This document shows, in pieces, positions 1 to 7,272 of a stretch of DNA of 64,000 nt. The notes under the pieces are model-generated. The model was not told the DNA's origin. It worked only from the letters and a program-made list of their open reading frames with translations, and did not search any database. Location of the stretch: positions 34,416 through 98,415 of the forward strand of contig JAOAKH010000003.1 of assembly GCA_026413755.1 (NCBI GenBank), in the 5' to 3' direction. Within the stretch, counting starts at the first letter, position 1, and every line of letters begins with the position of its first letter. The position numbers and the translations under genes are program-made. This DNA comes from Acidilobaceae archaeon. GTDB taxonomy: Archaea > Thermoproteota > Thermoprotei_A > Sulfolobales > Acidilobaceae.

Positions 1-59
1 GGCCGCGATAATCTTATATTTCTTAAGAATGAGATCGTAGTAGGAGGAAAAGAGGGGGC

Positions 60-1196
60 TTGGCTAAGCCCAGGAGGGCTTCCCTTAGAGATCTGCTTGT
101 AGGGCTCAGGCTGTATTCTAGCGTTTCCATAGACTTATCCATGTACACCCTTGCCTTCGGGGACAGGACAGCTGCTGTGGAGGTCCTGAGGATAGAGGAG
201 GACATAGACGAACTCTTCAAGGAGGTCATAGCGAAACTGATACTGGCCTTCAGGGACCGCTCAAGGGAGCCCGAAGCTATAGGCCTCGTGGACCTAGCCT
301 CTGCGCTAGACACGATAAGCAACGCCGCGGGGGACTTAGCTTCAGTAGCCTTGAGGGGCTACCCGCCGCACCCCTATGTCACGGCAGCCATATGTCACGG
401 CGAGTCGGTGGGCCTCATAAAGAGCAGGAAGGGGATCGACAGAGTGCCCGCCAGGGTGGACGTGCTGCTGCTCAAGAGGGGGGAGAGCTACGAGATAGCC
501 CCGCCGAGCGTGAAGGTGATGCCCGGGGATGTGATAGTAGCTAGAGGGCCTCTCGAAGAGCTGGCGAAGCTAGCTATAGAGCTCGGTGAGGAAGGGTATG
601 CGGGGGAGAAGTGCGTTATAGAGGCGCGGCTCCAGGCCTCCGCAGGGGACCAACTGGCCTCAATGATCTTGTCTCTCAAGGCCCTCTCCCGCTCCATGCT
701 AGACCTAGCCTTCTACTCGCTGCTCCACAACGACATGAGCATAGCCGAGACTGTGAAGGAGATGAAGGACTATGCGAACAAGGCTTACTTCGAGCTCCTG
801 GAGACTGTGCTGAACTCCTCCTACCCTGGAAGGGCCCACGAGATGGTTTCGCTCGTGGTCTTCGTTAAGGGCATGGAGGAGATCTCCGACGCAGCCCTCA
901 GGATAGCTAACGTGGTGAGGATGAAGCACCACTCCCCTGTCCTCAGCCAGGTGATGAGGGAAGGGGAAGAAGCATACTTGAGGGTTAAGGTGATGAGGAG
1001 GGCCTCGCTAGGGGAGCTAGGGCTGGAGGAGAGGGGCTTCATACCAATTGCCGTGGGCAGAGGAGGAGACTGGAGCGCCCCCCTCCTGCCAGAGAGCAGC
1101 ATAGAGGAGGGCGATGAGCTGATCCTTAAGTACTACAGGACGGGGGGTGAGGCGGAGGAGCTCAGGAGCCTTGGACTGGTGGTAAGGCACACATGA
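60..1196 (+). CDS. PhoU/TrkA-C domain protein, possible K+ channel regulator
   Basis: A 378-residue soluble protein with two repeats of the same plan: an all-helical PhoU-like segment (about 1-105 and 190-290) followed by a beta-rich segment resembling the TrkA-C (RCK-C) ligand-binding domain (about 105-185 and 295-375; phrases such as 'VMPGDVIVARG' and 'IEEGDELILKY' are typical of RCK-C). Proteins of this build are known in archaea as companions or regulators of potassium channels and transporters, but no channel gene is adjacent, so the target is inferred. The start is TTG at 60 with a purine-rich Shine-Dalgarno near 43-57 and a TATA-like 'cttatattt' near 12-20. No earlier in-frame start exists, because a TGA lies at 30. 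The downstream nreA start overlaps its stop by 4 bp, suggesting co-translation. Confidence 0.7.
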   Translation: MAKPRRASLRDLLVGLRLYSSVSIDLSMYTLAFGDRTAAVEVLRIEEDIDELFKEVIAKLILAFRDRSREPEAIGLVDLASALDTISNAAGDLASVALRGYPPHPYVTAAICHGESVGLIKSRKGIDRVPARVDVLLLKRGESYEIAPPSVKVMPGDVIVARGPLEELAKLAIELGEEGYAGEKCVIEARLQASAGDQLASMILSLKALSRSMLDLAFYSLLHNDMSIAETVKEMKDYANKAYFELLETVLNSSYPGRAHEMVSLVVFVKGMEEISDAALRIANVVRMKHHSPVLSQVMREGEEAYLRVKVMRRASLGELGLEERGFIPIAVGRGGDWSAPLLPESSIEEGDELILKYYRTGGEAEELRSLGLVVRHT

Positions 1197-2422
1197 TCAT
1201 ACCGCCTGAGCTCTGCACGAGGTGCAAGGGCTATAAGAAGCTCTGCGGGCTCTCGCGCTGCCCCATTCTCGAGAGCTTCCAGGCGCAGGTGAGGACTTAC
1301 ATGAAGCTCTCAGGGCTTACGGCAGAGGGCTCCACGCCGCCCTCCGTTATTGTAGGTGAGGGAGGGTACCCCAACGTAAACGTGCACTTCATGGTCCCCG
1401 TGGGCATCCACGGCGAGGAGGCGAGGCAGTTTGAGGACCCCGTGGGCTGGAGCAAGAGGGGCGTGGGGATGAACGTCATCATTAGGTACAGGAGCGAGCT
1501 TCTCTCCGGCCTGCTCAGGGTGAGGGTCGACAGGCCTGAGGTGCTGTACGAGAAGGAGCTGGGCCTCGTAGCCCTCTCGGAGAGGCCCGTGGACTCGGAG
1601 GTGAAGCTGAAGAGGCCCCCTGTGCCGGTGTTGAGGTTTGATAGCGTCACGAAGCCTATAGGCCCCCGGGCGCTTGCAGAGGAGATCAAGGTCACCGGCA
1701 ACCCCTCCCTGCCAGCAGCCGTGGAGAAAGCCATTTGGGAGGACGTGAAGGCAGAGGAGGGCGTTAAGGAGCTATACTTCAGGGGGCTGGATGTGTACCC
1801 CATCCAGCGCCTCCTGAGCCTCGGCTTCATGGGGAAGAAGGGGAGGAAGAGGGTAGTGCCTACGCGCTGGGCCATAACGGCTACGGACGACATGATCTCT
1901 AGGGCGATCAGGGAGAAGCTCAGGGACGCGCCTGAGGGGAGCTCCGCGGAGGTCCACTTCAACGAGTACCTCGGCGACCGCTTCTTCATAATCCTCAAGC
2001 CGGGGGCGGGGAGGTTTGAGTGGATAGAGGTCTGGCAGCCCAGGAGCTTTTGGGCCACGAGCTCCCCGAGGCCGGTGATCTGGAAAGTAGAGGAGAGCGC
2101 GCGAGGAGTAGCTACAGCCACCGACGGCGGCTTCTCTGCTGCGAGGCTAGCCGTCCTTGAGTTCATGCTGAGGGAGAAGAGGAGGTGGGACGTGGTGGTC
2201 CTGAGGGAGATAACGCCCGCATACTATGCGCCCGTAGGGAGCTGGCACATAAGGGAGACCGTGAGGAGGGCCATGGAGCTCCCGCCCATTTTGAAGGAGC
2301 CCACCCTGCAGGAGATCGCGCAGGAGGTGGAGAAGAGGATGAGCCCAGAGATGGTAGGCTACCTGTCCCAGTTCAAGCTGCTGAAGAGAGAGCGGAAGCT
2401 CACGGAGTTCATTGAGCCTTAA
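1193..2422 (+). CDS. nreA: DNA repair protein NreA
   Basis: A 409-residue member of the archaeal Nre family, which functions in DNA-damage resistance and partners with PCNA. The N-terminus carries the family's Cys4 zinc-binding pattern (C8, C11, C18, C23 in 'CTRCKGYKKLCGLSRCP'), followed by the conserved 'HFMVPVGIHGEEARQFEDP' block near residues 66-84 and the long conserved core to about residue 370. Family members often end in a PCNA-interacting peptide. Here the tail 'FKLLKRERKLTEFIEP' has hydrophobic spacing but not a clean Q-x-x-h-x-x-aromatic box, so PCNA binding is uncertain. The ATG start overlaps the stop of the preceding gene (ATGATCA arrangement). The gene ends directly beside a 16-bp palindrome at 2419-2434. 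Confidence 0.88.
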   Translation: MIIPPELCTRCKGYKKLCGLSRCPILESFQAQVRTYMKLSGLTAEGSTPPSVIVGEGGYPNVNVHFMVPVGIHGEEARQFEDPVGWSKRGVGMNVIIRYRSELLSGLLRVRVDRPEVLYEKELGLVALSERPVDSEVKLKRPPVPVLRFDSVTKPIGPRALAEEIKVTGNPSLPAAVEKAIWEDVKAEEGVKELYFRGLDVYPIQRLLSLGFMGKKGRKRVVPTRWAITATDDMISRAIREKLRDAPEGSSAEVHFNEYLGDRFFIILKPGAGRFEWIEVWQPRSFWATSSPRPVIWKVEESARGVATATDGGFSAARLAVLEFMLREKRRWDVVVLREITPAYYAPVGSWHIRETVRRAMELPPILKEPTLQEIAQEVEKRMSPEMVGYLSQFKLLKRERKLTEFIEP

Positions 2423-2434
2423 CCCCCCGGTTAA
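2419..2434. promoter_or_regulatory. 16-bp palindrome, left copy (operator-like)
   Basis: The sequence TTAACCCCCCGGTTAA has perfect 6-bp arms (TTAACC/GGTTAA) around a CCCC spacer. It overlaps the nreA stop codon and lies about 100 bp before the winged-helix gene at 2535. An exact reverse-complement copy sits at 3399-3414, on the other side of that gene. The size and symmetry suit a dimeric winged-helix regulator; this function is inferred. Confidence 0.55.
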
Positions 2435-2534
2435 TGCCAGCGTAACTCCCAGCTAATACTGCTCCTTCCCCCGAAAGGGCTCCGGGAGGCGAAAGGCCTG
2501 AGGGGCTGGGCTGGAGGAGGAAGCGAGGAGAGTA

Positions 2535-3233
2535 GTGGAGGCGCTGAGGAGGGAGAGGAGGGGAGGCCCGAGGAGCAGGCTGGTAGATGCTATATTCCTT
2601 CTCCTCCTCTCCCGCCCGATGAGGTCTGGGGAGATAGCGGGCTTGCTCGAGAAGAACTCCCAGTACGTCTCGAGCTACCTCTCCTACTGGAAGGCCAGAG
2701 GGTACGTGGAGTACGAGGCGGGCCTCTGGCGCCTCACGCCGAAAGGAGAAACATATGCGAGAGAGATATACGAGAGGGAGAGCAGGGAGGAGGACGAGTA
2801 CGCCGCGTTGGCCTATAAGGTCCTCGGCTTACACGTAAAGCCTGCAAAGAAAGGCAAAAGGGAGGAGGCCTCGTCGGGAGGCTCTGGGGGGGCCTTGCAG
2901 TTTCTTGCAGAGCAAAAAGGTAAGGGTAGCAATAAACTACAAGAGAGGGTTGCCGCCTCTACTTGTGCGCTGAATGCAATGAAAGAGCATGTGAGCGAGG
3001 GCGAATTGGAGGTAATCATGAGCCTCTTCTCTCACTACGTCAGGTGGGGCACTACGTACATGTACGTAGATCAGCTGCAGGAGCGCATGGGGGCCGACTT
3101 TGCGTGGCTCATGAGGACCTTGAGGGAGCTGCAGAGTAAGGGTTTAGTGTACCTATACACAGACCCCAGGCTGGGTATGAGGGTGGGCTTCTCTAAGGGC
3201 CTCAAGGCCCAGATAGAGAGGTGCCAAGAATAA
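2535..3233 (+). CDS. Two-winged-helix DNA-binding protein (possibly WhiP-like)
   Basis: A 232-residue basic protein with two winged-helix domains. The first (about 15-80) has the recognition helix region 'NSQYVSSYLSYWKARGYV' and a wing 'LWRLTPKGETYAREI'. The second (about 150-228) has 'YVDQLQERMGADFAWLMRTL' and 'SKGLVYLYTDPRLGMRVGF'. They are joined by a low-complexity Gly/Ser/Lys linker. The architecture recalls the crenarchaeal replication-initiator-type protein WhiP, but I could not confirm this and the length is shorter than I expect for it; a transcription regulator is equally possible. The GTG start at 2535 follows a GGAGGAGG Shine-Dalgarno near 2514. The gene is bracketed by two inverted 16-bp palindromes (2419-2434, 3399-3414) that could be its binding sites. 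The next gene is a second winged-helix protein. Confidence 0.6.
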   Translation: MEALRRERRGGPRSRLVDAIFLLLLSRPMRSGEIAGLLEKNSQYVSSYLSYWKARGYVEYEAGLWRLTPKGETYAREIYERESREEDEYAALAYKVLGLHVKPAKKGKREEASSGGSGGALQFLAEQKGKGSNKLQERVAASTCALNAMKEHVSEGELEVIMSLFSHYVRWGTTYMYVDQLQERMGADFAWLMRTLRELQSKGLVYLYTDPRLGMRVGFSKGLKAQIERCQE

Positions 3234-3457
3234 CTACTACTTCGTGTGAGTATTACAACGGCAGCGAATGAAGGGGGAGCAGAGAGATAAGAGATTGTTG
3301 GAAAAAGGTTTGTAGAATAGGTAGCGGTAGTACAGTTCAATAATTTCACAAAAGATCCGAAGAGCCTAAGACTACAAGTAGTAGTAGGTCTTCTCCTGTT
3401 AACCGGGGGGTTAAAAGAGCTATAAGCCCAGCGAAGAGGAACGAGCGAGGGAAGAAG
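3234..3457. other. Intergenic region between two winged-helix genes
   Basis: About 224 bp that is AT-richer than its surroundings. It ends with the right-hand palindrome and a TATA-like TTAAAAG (3411-3417) for the next gene. I looked for origin-recognition-box-like motifs (TCCA-GGAAAC with a G-rich tail) and saw no convincing match, so there is no direct support for a replication origin. Confidence 0.4.
3399..3414. promoter_or_regulatory. 16-bp palindrome, right copy, overlapping a promoter
   Basis: TTAACCGGGGGGTTAA is the exact reverse complement of the copy at 2419-2434. Its right arm runs into the TATA-like element TTAAAAG (3411-3417), about 45 bp before the GTG start of the DUF4443-like gene. 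A protein bound here would cover the TBP/TFB site, which is the usual position of an archaeal repressor operator. This role is inferred from position and symmetry. Confidence 0.55.
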
Positions 3458-4057
3458 GTGAGGGCCCAGGAGGCAGCAGAGCTCCTCCTGAAGGCCAGCG
3501 AGCCAATAAGGGGCGGCAGCCTCGGCTACTCTGCGTACCACGTCCTCCTGGCCCTGAGGCTCTCCTCTTCTTCCCCTGTGGGCAGGATAAGGCTCTCGCA
3601 GGCCCTCAGGATAGGAGAGGCCTCGGCCAAGACGCTTATAGCTAGATTGAAGGAGCTGGGGCTCGTGGAGGCCTTCCCAGAAGGCATAAGGGCAAGCAAG
3701 AGGGGAGAGGAGGTCTTGAAGGTCATAGAGGCCTCGATAGAGATCAGCCAGGCTAGCCTACCCTTCAAGGGTTGGGAAAGCGCTGTAGCCGTAACTATTA
3801 TCTCTCTCCCTCCTCCGAAGGACCTAGTGGGGGTGTACACGGTAAGGGACAAGGTCGTCAGAGAGGGGTGCGAGAAAGTCATAGTAGGGGGTAGGGAAGG
3901 GGGCGAAACCTTTTACCCAGGGCTGCCGAGCGACGTCAAAGCCCTCATAGACGCTGGGCTCTCAAGCAAGGGAGAGGGCACCCTCATAATAGTTCCAGAG
4001 GAGTGCAGACAGCTTCTCATAAACGCCTCCCTCCGCCTGCTCTCCACAACGAAGTAA
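3458..4057 (+). CDS. Winged-helix regulator, DUF4443-like
   Basis: A 199-residue protein with an N-terminal winged-helix domain (about 25-90; 'IRLSQALRIGEASAKTLIARL' then 'LGLVEAFPEGIRASKRGEEVL') and a C-terminal alpha/beta domain (about 100-195) with Cys-containing strands ('GCEKVIVGG', 'TLIIVPEECRQLL'). This pairing matches archaeal proteins grouped under DUF4443, whose C-terminal part is presumed to sense a ligand. The GTG start at 3458 has a GAAGAAG purine stretch directly upstream, and the promoter overlaps the palindrome at 3399-3414. The gene ends 49 bp before the first stalked subtilase, so it could regulate that locus; this is inferred from proximity only. Confidence 0.65.
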   Translation: MRAQEAAELLLKASEPIRGGSLGYSAYHVLLALRLSSSSPVGRIRLSQALRIGEASAKTLIARLKELGLVEAFPEGIRASKRGEEVLKVIEASIEISQASLPFKGWESAVAVTIISLPPPKDLVGVYTVRDKVVREGCEKVIVGGREGGETFYPGLPSDVKALIDAGLSSKGEGTLIIVPEECRQLLINASLRLLSTTK

Positions 4058-4106
4058 GGGTATAGAGGGCAACTATAAGAGCGCCGCAGCCTACGCGGGA
4101 GGGAGA

Positions 4107-7100
4107 GTGTTGAGGCAACAGTCCCTCTTCTTAGTGCTGCTTATCCTCCTGCCTCTGCCGGGGGCGCTCGTAGGGGGCGCCTCGCATGATAGCGAGGAGC
4201 TATATATAGTTTTCGCGCCCCTCTTCAGCAAAGAAGGCCTGGGGCCTCTCAAGTCCTCTGCAGAGCTGTTTGGAGGGGAGGTGATGGATGAGTTCCCAAC
4301 GCTAGGGGCGGCTCTCGTGAAGGGGCCTCGCGAGCTGGCCCGCGCCCTGAGGCAGCTGGGTTATATAGTGTCTCCTAACTTGCAGCTCCAGCTAATCTCT
4401 CCTCTCTCGTCTGAGGAGGTCTCTCTGCGTTACAGCGTTCCCAGCATAGGCGCCCCTGGCGCGTGGGCGCTTGGGCTAAATGGGAGCGGCGTGAGGGTGG
4501 CAGTAATAGATACAGGCATAGAGAACAGCCATCCCTGGCTAATGAGGGGTAACAGGAGCGTGGTGGTTTGGGAGGTAGATGCTACGGAGAGCGGGGAGGT
4601 GGACTACTGTGGCAAGGGAACTCGGCATGCCAGCATCCACGGAACCCACGTGGCAGGCATAATAGCTAGCCAGAGCCCCGACCGCAGAGGGGTTGCTCCT
4701 GGCGCCCTGCTGTATGATATTATAGCTTTCTCAAAGAGATCTGACTGCATTTCTACTGACGAGTCAACGCTCCTAAGGGCTCTGGAGCACGCGCTGAGGG
4801 GTCCCGATGGGAGGCCGAACTCAGGGGACGAGGCCGACGTGATAAACCTAAGCGTGGGCGCCCTATTCAGCCCTGAGCTGATCTACCCAGCAGTGAGAGG
4901 CTTCCTCTCAAGGCCCGCTATCGTTGAGGCCCTGGAGAGGGCGGCAGCTATGAACAAGGTGATCGTGGTCGCAGCAGGTAACTGGTACGGCATAAACCTG
5001 TACAACCTCCTCTGCCTCGCTGCCGGCGTCATCTGCGTGGGCGCTGCGGACGACGGGAGAAGCGCAGGGGCAGGGGACGACTCGCTGGCCCCCTTCACCT
5101 CCAGGGGCCCAGGGTTCCCGGGCATAATGGTGCCGCACCTCGTGGCTCCAGGGGTTTTAGTTGAGTCCTCTGTACCCACGGAAACGGGACGCCTCTCGTA
5201 TCCTCTCTCTGGCACCTCCATGGCCGCGCCCCACGTGGCGGGGGCCGCTGCTATCATAGTTCAGCAGGCAAAGAGGGAGGGGGCCGTTAGCCCGCACGAG
5301 GTGCTCAGGGCCCTGGCGCAGACAGCGAGAGACGTGAAGGGGTACAAGTATACCTTCTGGGGCCAGAGGGCTGTGATACCCATAGAGGCGACCACAGTTT
5401 CCGACCAGGGGGCAGGCCTCCTAAACGTCTCTGCTGCGGTGAGGAGAGAAGTAATCATAGATCTGGGCGGGAGGCCCTTCGCGCACCTCCTAGCCTCTAG
5501 ATCTGGGAAGCTGGAGCTGAGGGTGGTTAGCCTCTCAGATAGGCCGCTGGAGTTCACGCTTAGCGTGGTTGCGAAAGAGGAGCACAGCCTGCGCGAGGTC
5601 TCAGGCTTCTCCCTAAACGTCTCTAGGCTGCTCTTACCTCCCCGCTCCTCTGCCTCCGTGGAGCTCACCTTCAAGGACCTCCCAGTGGGGACCTACGGAG
5701 GCTACGTGATGCTCAGGGGAGACTCCGCCACATACAGGTTCCCCTTCCTCCTCACAGTTCCCGTGGAGCTGCCGCCCGAGGGAGGGCTTTTGGCCCAGAG
5801 CATAAACCTCAGGGTCATCTCCAGGAGCCTAAGGGACGTGCCCATGCTATACGTTAACGTGAAGAGCCCCTTCCCCGACCCCCTCTTCCTCAGCGCGGCC
5901 GTGCGCTCAGAGCTCTACTACAGCGTGGCGCCAGAGATAGCTGTGATCTCCCCCTTCGGCACCGTGAGCTCCTCCTACGACTACAACCACTTCTACCTGT
6001 TCCTTGAGCCAGAGCTATACCTCCTGATCCCCCGCGTGTACTCGCTCGTGGCCTCTCCCGTGGAGCTAAGGCTCCTCATGGGCGCGGTCTCCCCTGCAGA
6101 GGGAGTTCGCAGGGCCCTTGAAGCTGTCTCCTCCCTCTCTGCTAGGCTAGAGGCCCTCGAGCTAGAGGTGAGGAACCTGCAGGCCTCTGTGACGAACCTC
6201 CATGCTTCCCTCGTGAACCTAGAGGCAGCCTTAAGGGCCCTCAAGGCAGAGGCCAGGAGGCTAAACCAATCCATAGAGGCCCTCCAGCGCTCTGTCGGAG
6301 AGCTAGAGAGGAGCCTCAGGGCGCTCAGGCAAGAGCTGCAGCAGGAGTCCGAAGCGCGGAAGGCGGACGTGGCGCGCTTAGAGCAGTCCATAAGGGCCCT
6401 CGGCCAGTCCCTCTCGGCGCTTGAGGAGAGCCTAAAGGCCCTCAGGCGCGAGCTCCAGAGGGAGGTAGAGGAGAGGAAGGCCGAGGTGGCGAGGCTCGAG
6501 CAGCTCTTAAAGCAGGAGTCAGCCACGCTGGAGAGGCTTGTACAGCAGGAGTCGGACCTGCGCAGGGCTGACGCGGCGCGCCTGAACCAGAGCATAGGGC
6601 TGCTGGAGAGGGCCCTGAGGGCAGTGGAGGAAGCAGTCAGAGCTCTACGAGGAGACCTCCAGCGTGAGGCAGAAGCTAGGAGGGCTGAGGACGCCAGGCT
6701 GGAGAGGCTAATAGTTAACGAATCAGAAGCCAGGAGGGCCGAGATAGCCAGGCTTGAGGGCGCCCTCAGGGGTCTTCAGCAAGTAGTAGCTTCCCTCGAG
6801 GGCAGCCTGAGGGCCCTCAGAGTGAGCCTCGACTCTCTTGAGAAAAGGGCAGCCCTCGTCAATGAGAGCCTGAGGGCAGCTATAAGGGCTGAGGCGGAGA
6901 GGATATCTAGGCTTGAGGCGGAGGCGAGGGCGCTGAGGGCCGGCTTGGAGGAAGCTTCTAGGGATCTCGGCGAGAGGCTGAGCGCCCTGAACAAGGAGCT
7001 AGAGAGGAGGTCAGCGGAGCTCTCCCAGCTTGCAAGGAGTCACGAGGATCTCTCCATTAAGATGGAGGCAGAGGTGCACAGGCTGAGGGAGGAACTGGAC

Positions 7101-7178
7101 CTATACAAGCTCGTCGCAATAGGCAGCTTGCTGTTGGCCTTGCTCTCCATAGGCATCGCGTTCCGTCGCAGACAGTAG
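4107..7178 (+). CDS. Secreted subtilisin-like protease with coiled-coil stalk and C-terminal anchor (copy 1)
   Basis: A 1023-residue cell-surface serine protease. Residues 1-25 form a signal peptide. Residues 30-105 look like an I9-type propeptide. The S8 catalytic domain (about 110-440) has the triad D135 (VIDTGI), H178 (HGTHVAG) and S371 (GTSMAAPH), with oxyanion N292. Residues 445-660 are beta-rich Fn3-like modules. From about 667 to 998 there is a continuous heptad-rich coiled coil of Leu with Glu/Arg/Lys, Ala and Ser. A transmembrane helix (about 1000-1017) and a RRRQ tail end the protein, so the protease should stand on a rigid stalk outside the membrane. All catalytic residues are present. 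The family precedent is the separate stalk/STABLE-protease pair of Staphylothermus tetrabrachion; here both parts are in one chain. A TATA-like 'ctataag' near 4072 and a GGGAGGG Shine-Dalgarno support the GTG start. A paralogue follows directly. Confidence 0.88.
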   Translation: MLRQQSLFLVLLILLPLPGALVGGASHDSEELYIVFAPLFSKEGLGPLKSSAELFGGEVMDEFPTLGAALVKGPRELARALRQLGYIVSPNLQLQLISPLSSEEVSLRYSVPSIGAPGAWALGLNGSGVRVAVIDTGIENSHPWLMRGNRSVVVWEVDATESGEVDYCGKGTRHASIHGTHVAGIIASQSPDRRGVAPGALLYDIIAFSKRSDCISTDESTLLRALEHALRGPDGRPNSGDEADVINLSVGALFSPELIYPAVRGFLSRPAIVEALERAAAMNKVIVVAAGNWYGINLYNLLCLAAGVICVGAADDGRSAGAGDDSLAPFTSRGPGFPGIMVPHLVAPGVLVESSVPTETGRLSYPLSGTSMAAPHVAGAAAIIVQQAKREGAVSPHEVLRALAQTARDVKGYKYTFWGQRAVIPIEATTVSDQGAGLLNVSAAVRREVIIDLGGRPFAHLLASRSGKLELRVVSLSDRPLEFTLSVVAKEEHSLREVSGFSLNVSRLLLPPRSSASVELTFKDLPVGTYGGYVMLRGDSATYRFPFLLTVPVELPPEGGLLAQSINLRVISRSLRDVPMLYVNVKSPFPDPLFLSAAVRSELYYSVAPEIAVISPFGTVSSSYDYNHFYLFLEPELYLLIPRVYSLVASPVELRLLMGAVSPAEGVRRALEAVSSLSARLEALELEVRNLQASVTNLHASLVNLEAALRALKAEARRLNQSIEALQRSVGELERSLRALRQELQQESEARKADVARLEQSIRALGQSLSALEESLKALRRELQREVEERKAEVARLEQLLKQESATLERLVQQESDLRRADAARLNQSIGLLERALRAVEEAVRALRGDLQREAEARRAEDARLERLIVNESEARRAEIARLEGALRGLQQVVASLEGSLRALRVSLDSLEKRAALVNESLRAAIRAEAERISRLEAEARALRAGLEEASRDLGERLSALNKELERRSAELSQLARSHEDLSIKMEAEVHRLREELDLYKLVAIGSLLLALLSIGIAFRRRQ

Positions 7179-7201
7179 CTAGCCCATTTGGGCCATAGCT
7201 A
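7176..7201. repeat. Imperfect inverted repeat after subtilase copy 1
   Basis: TAGCTA-GCCC-ATTT-GGGC-CA-TAGCTA begins at the stop codon of the first protease gene. The inner GCCC/GGGC and outer TAGCTA arms pair with a two-base offset. It lies 30 bp before the TATA-like element of the second protease gene. It may be an RNA hairpin at the transcript end or a regulator site; nothing in the sequence decides between them. Confidence 0.35.
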
Positions 7202-7228
7202 GAGGGCCAGAACCTCTTTAGAGAAAAC

Positions 7229-7236
7229 CATATAAG
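7229..7236 (+). promoter_or_regulatory. TATA box of subtilase copy 2
   Basis: 'catataag' lies 37-44 bp before the TTG start at 7273, leaving a predicted transcript start near 7258 and a short leader with a GAGGTAA Shine-Dalgarno (7259-7265). The second protease thus probably has its own promoter rather than relying on read-through from the first. Confidence 0.5.
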
Positions 7237-7272
7237 TTCGCATTTAGCGGTGAAGGAGTGAGGTAAGTCAAG

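Noticed and set aside
3234..3457. Replication origin next to the WhiP-like gene
   Set aside because: I found no ORB-type repeats or a clear AT-rich unwinding element; only the palindrome is notable.
5993..6595. Open frames antisense to the protease stalks
   Set aside because: They are Ser/Leu/Arg-rich mirrors of the repetitive coiled-coil sequence, with no start signals or domains; similar mirrors occur at 9681-10430.
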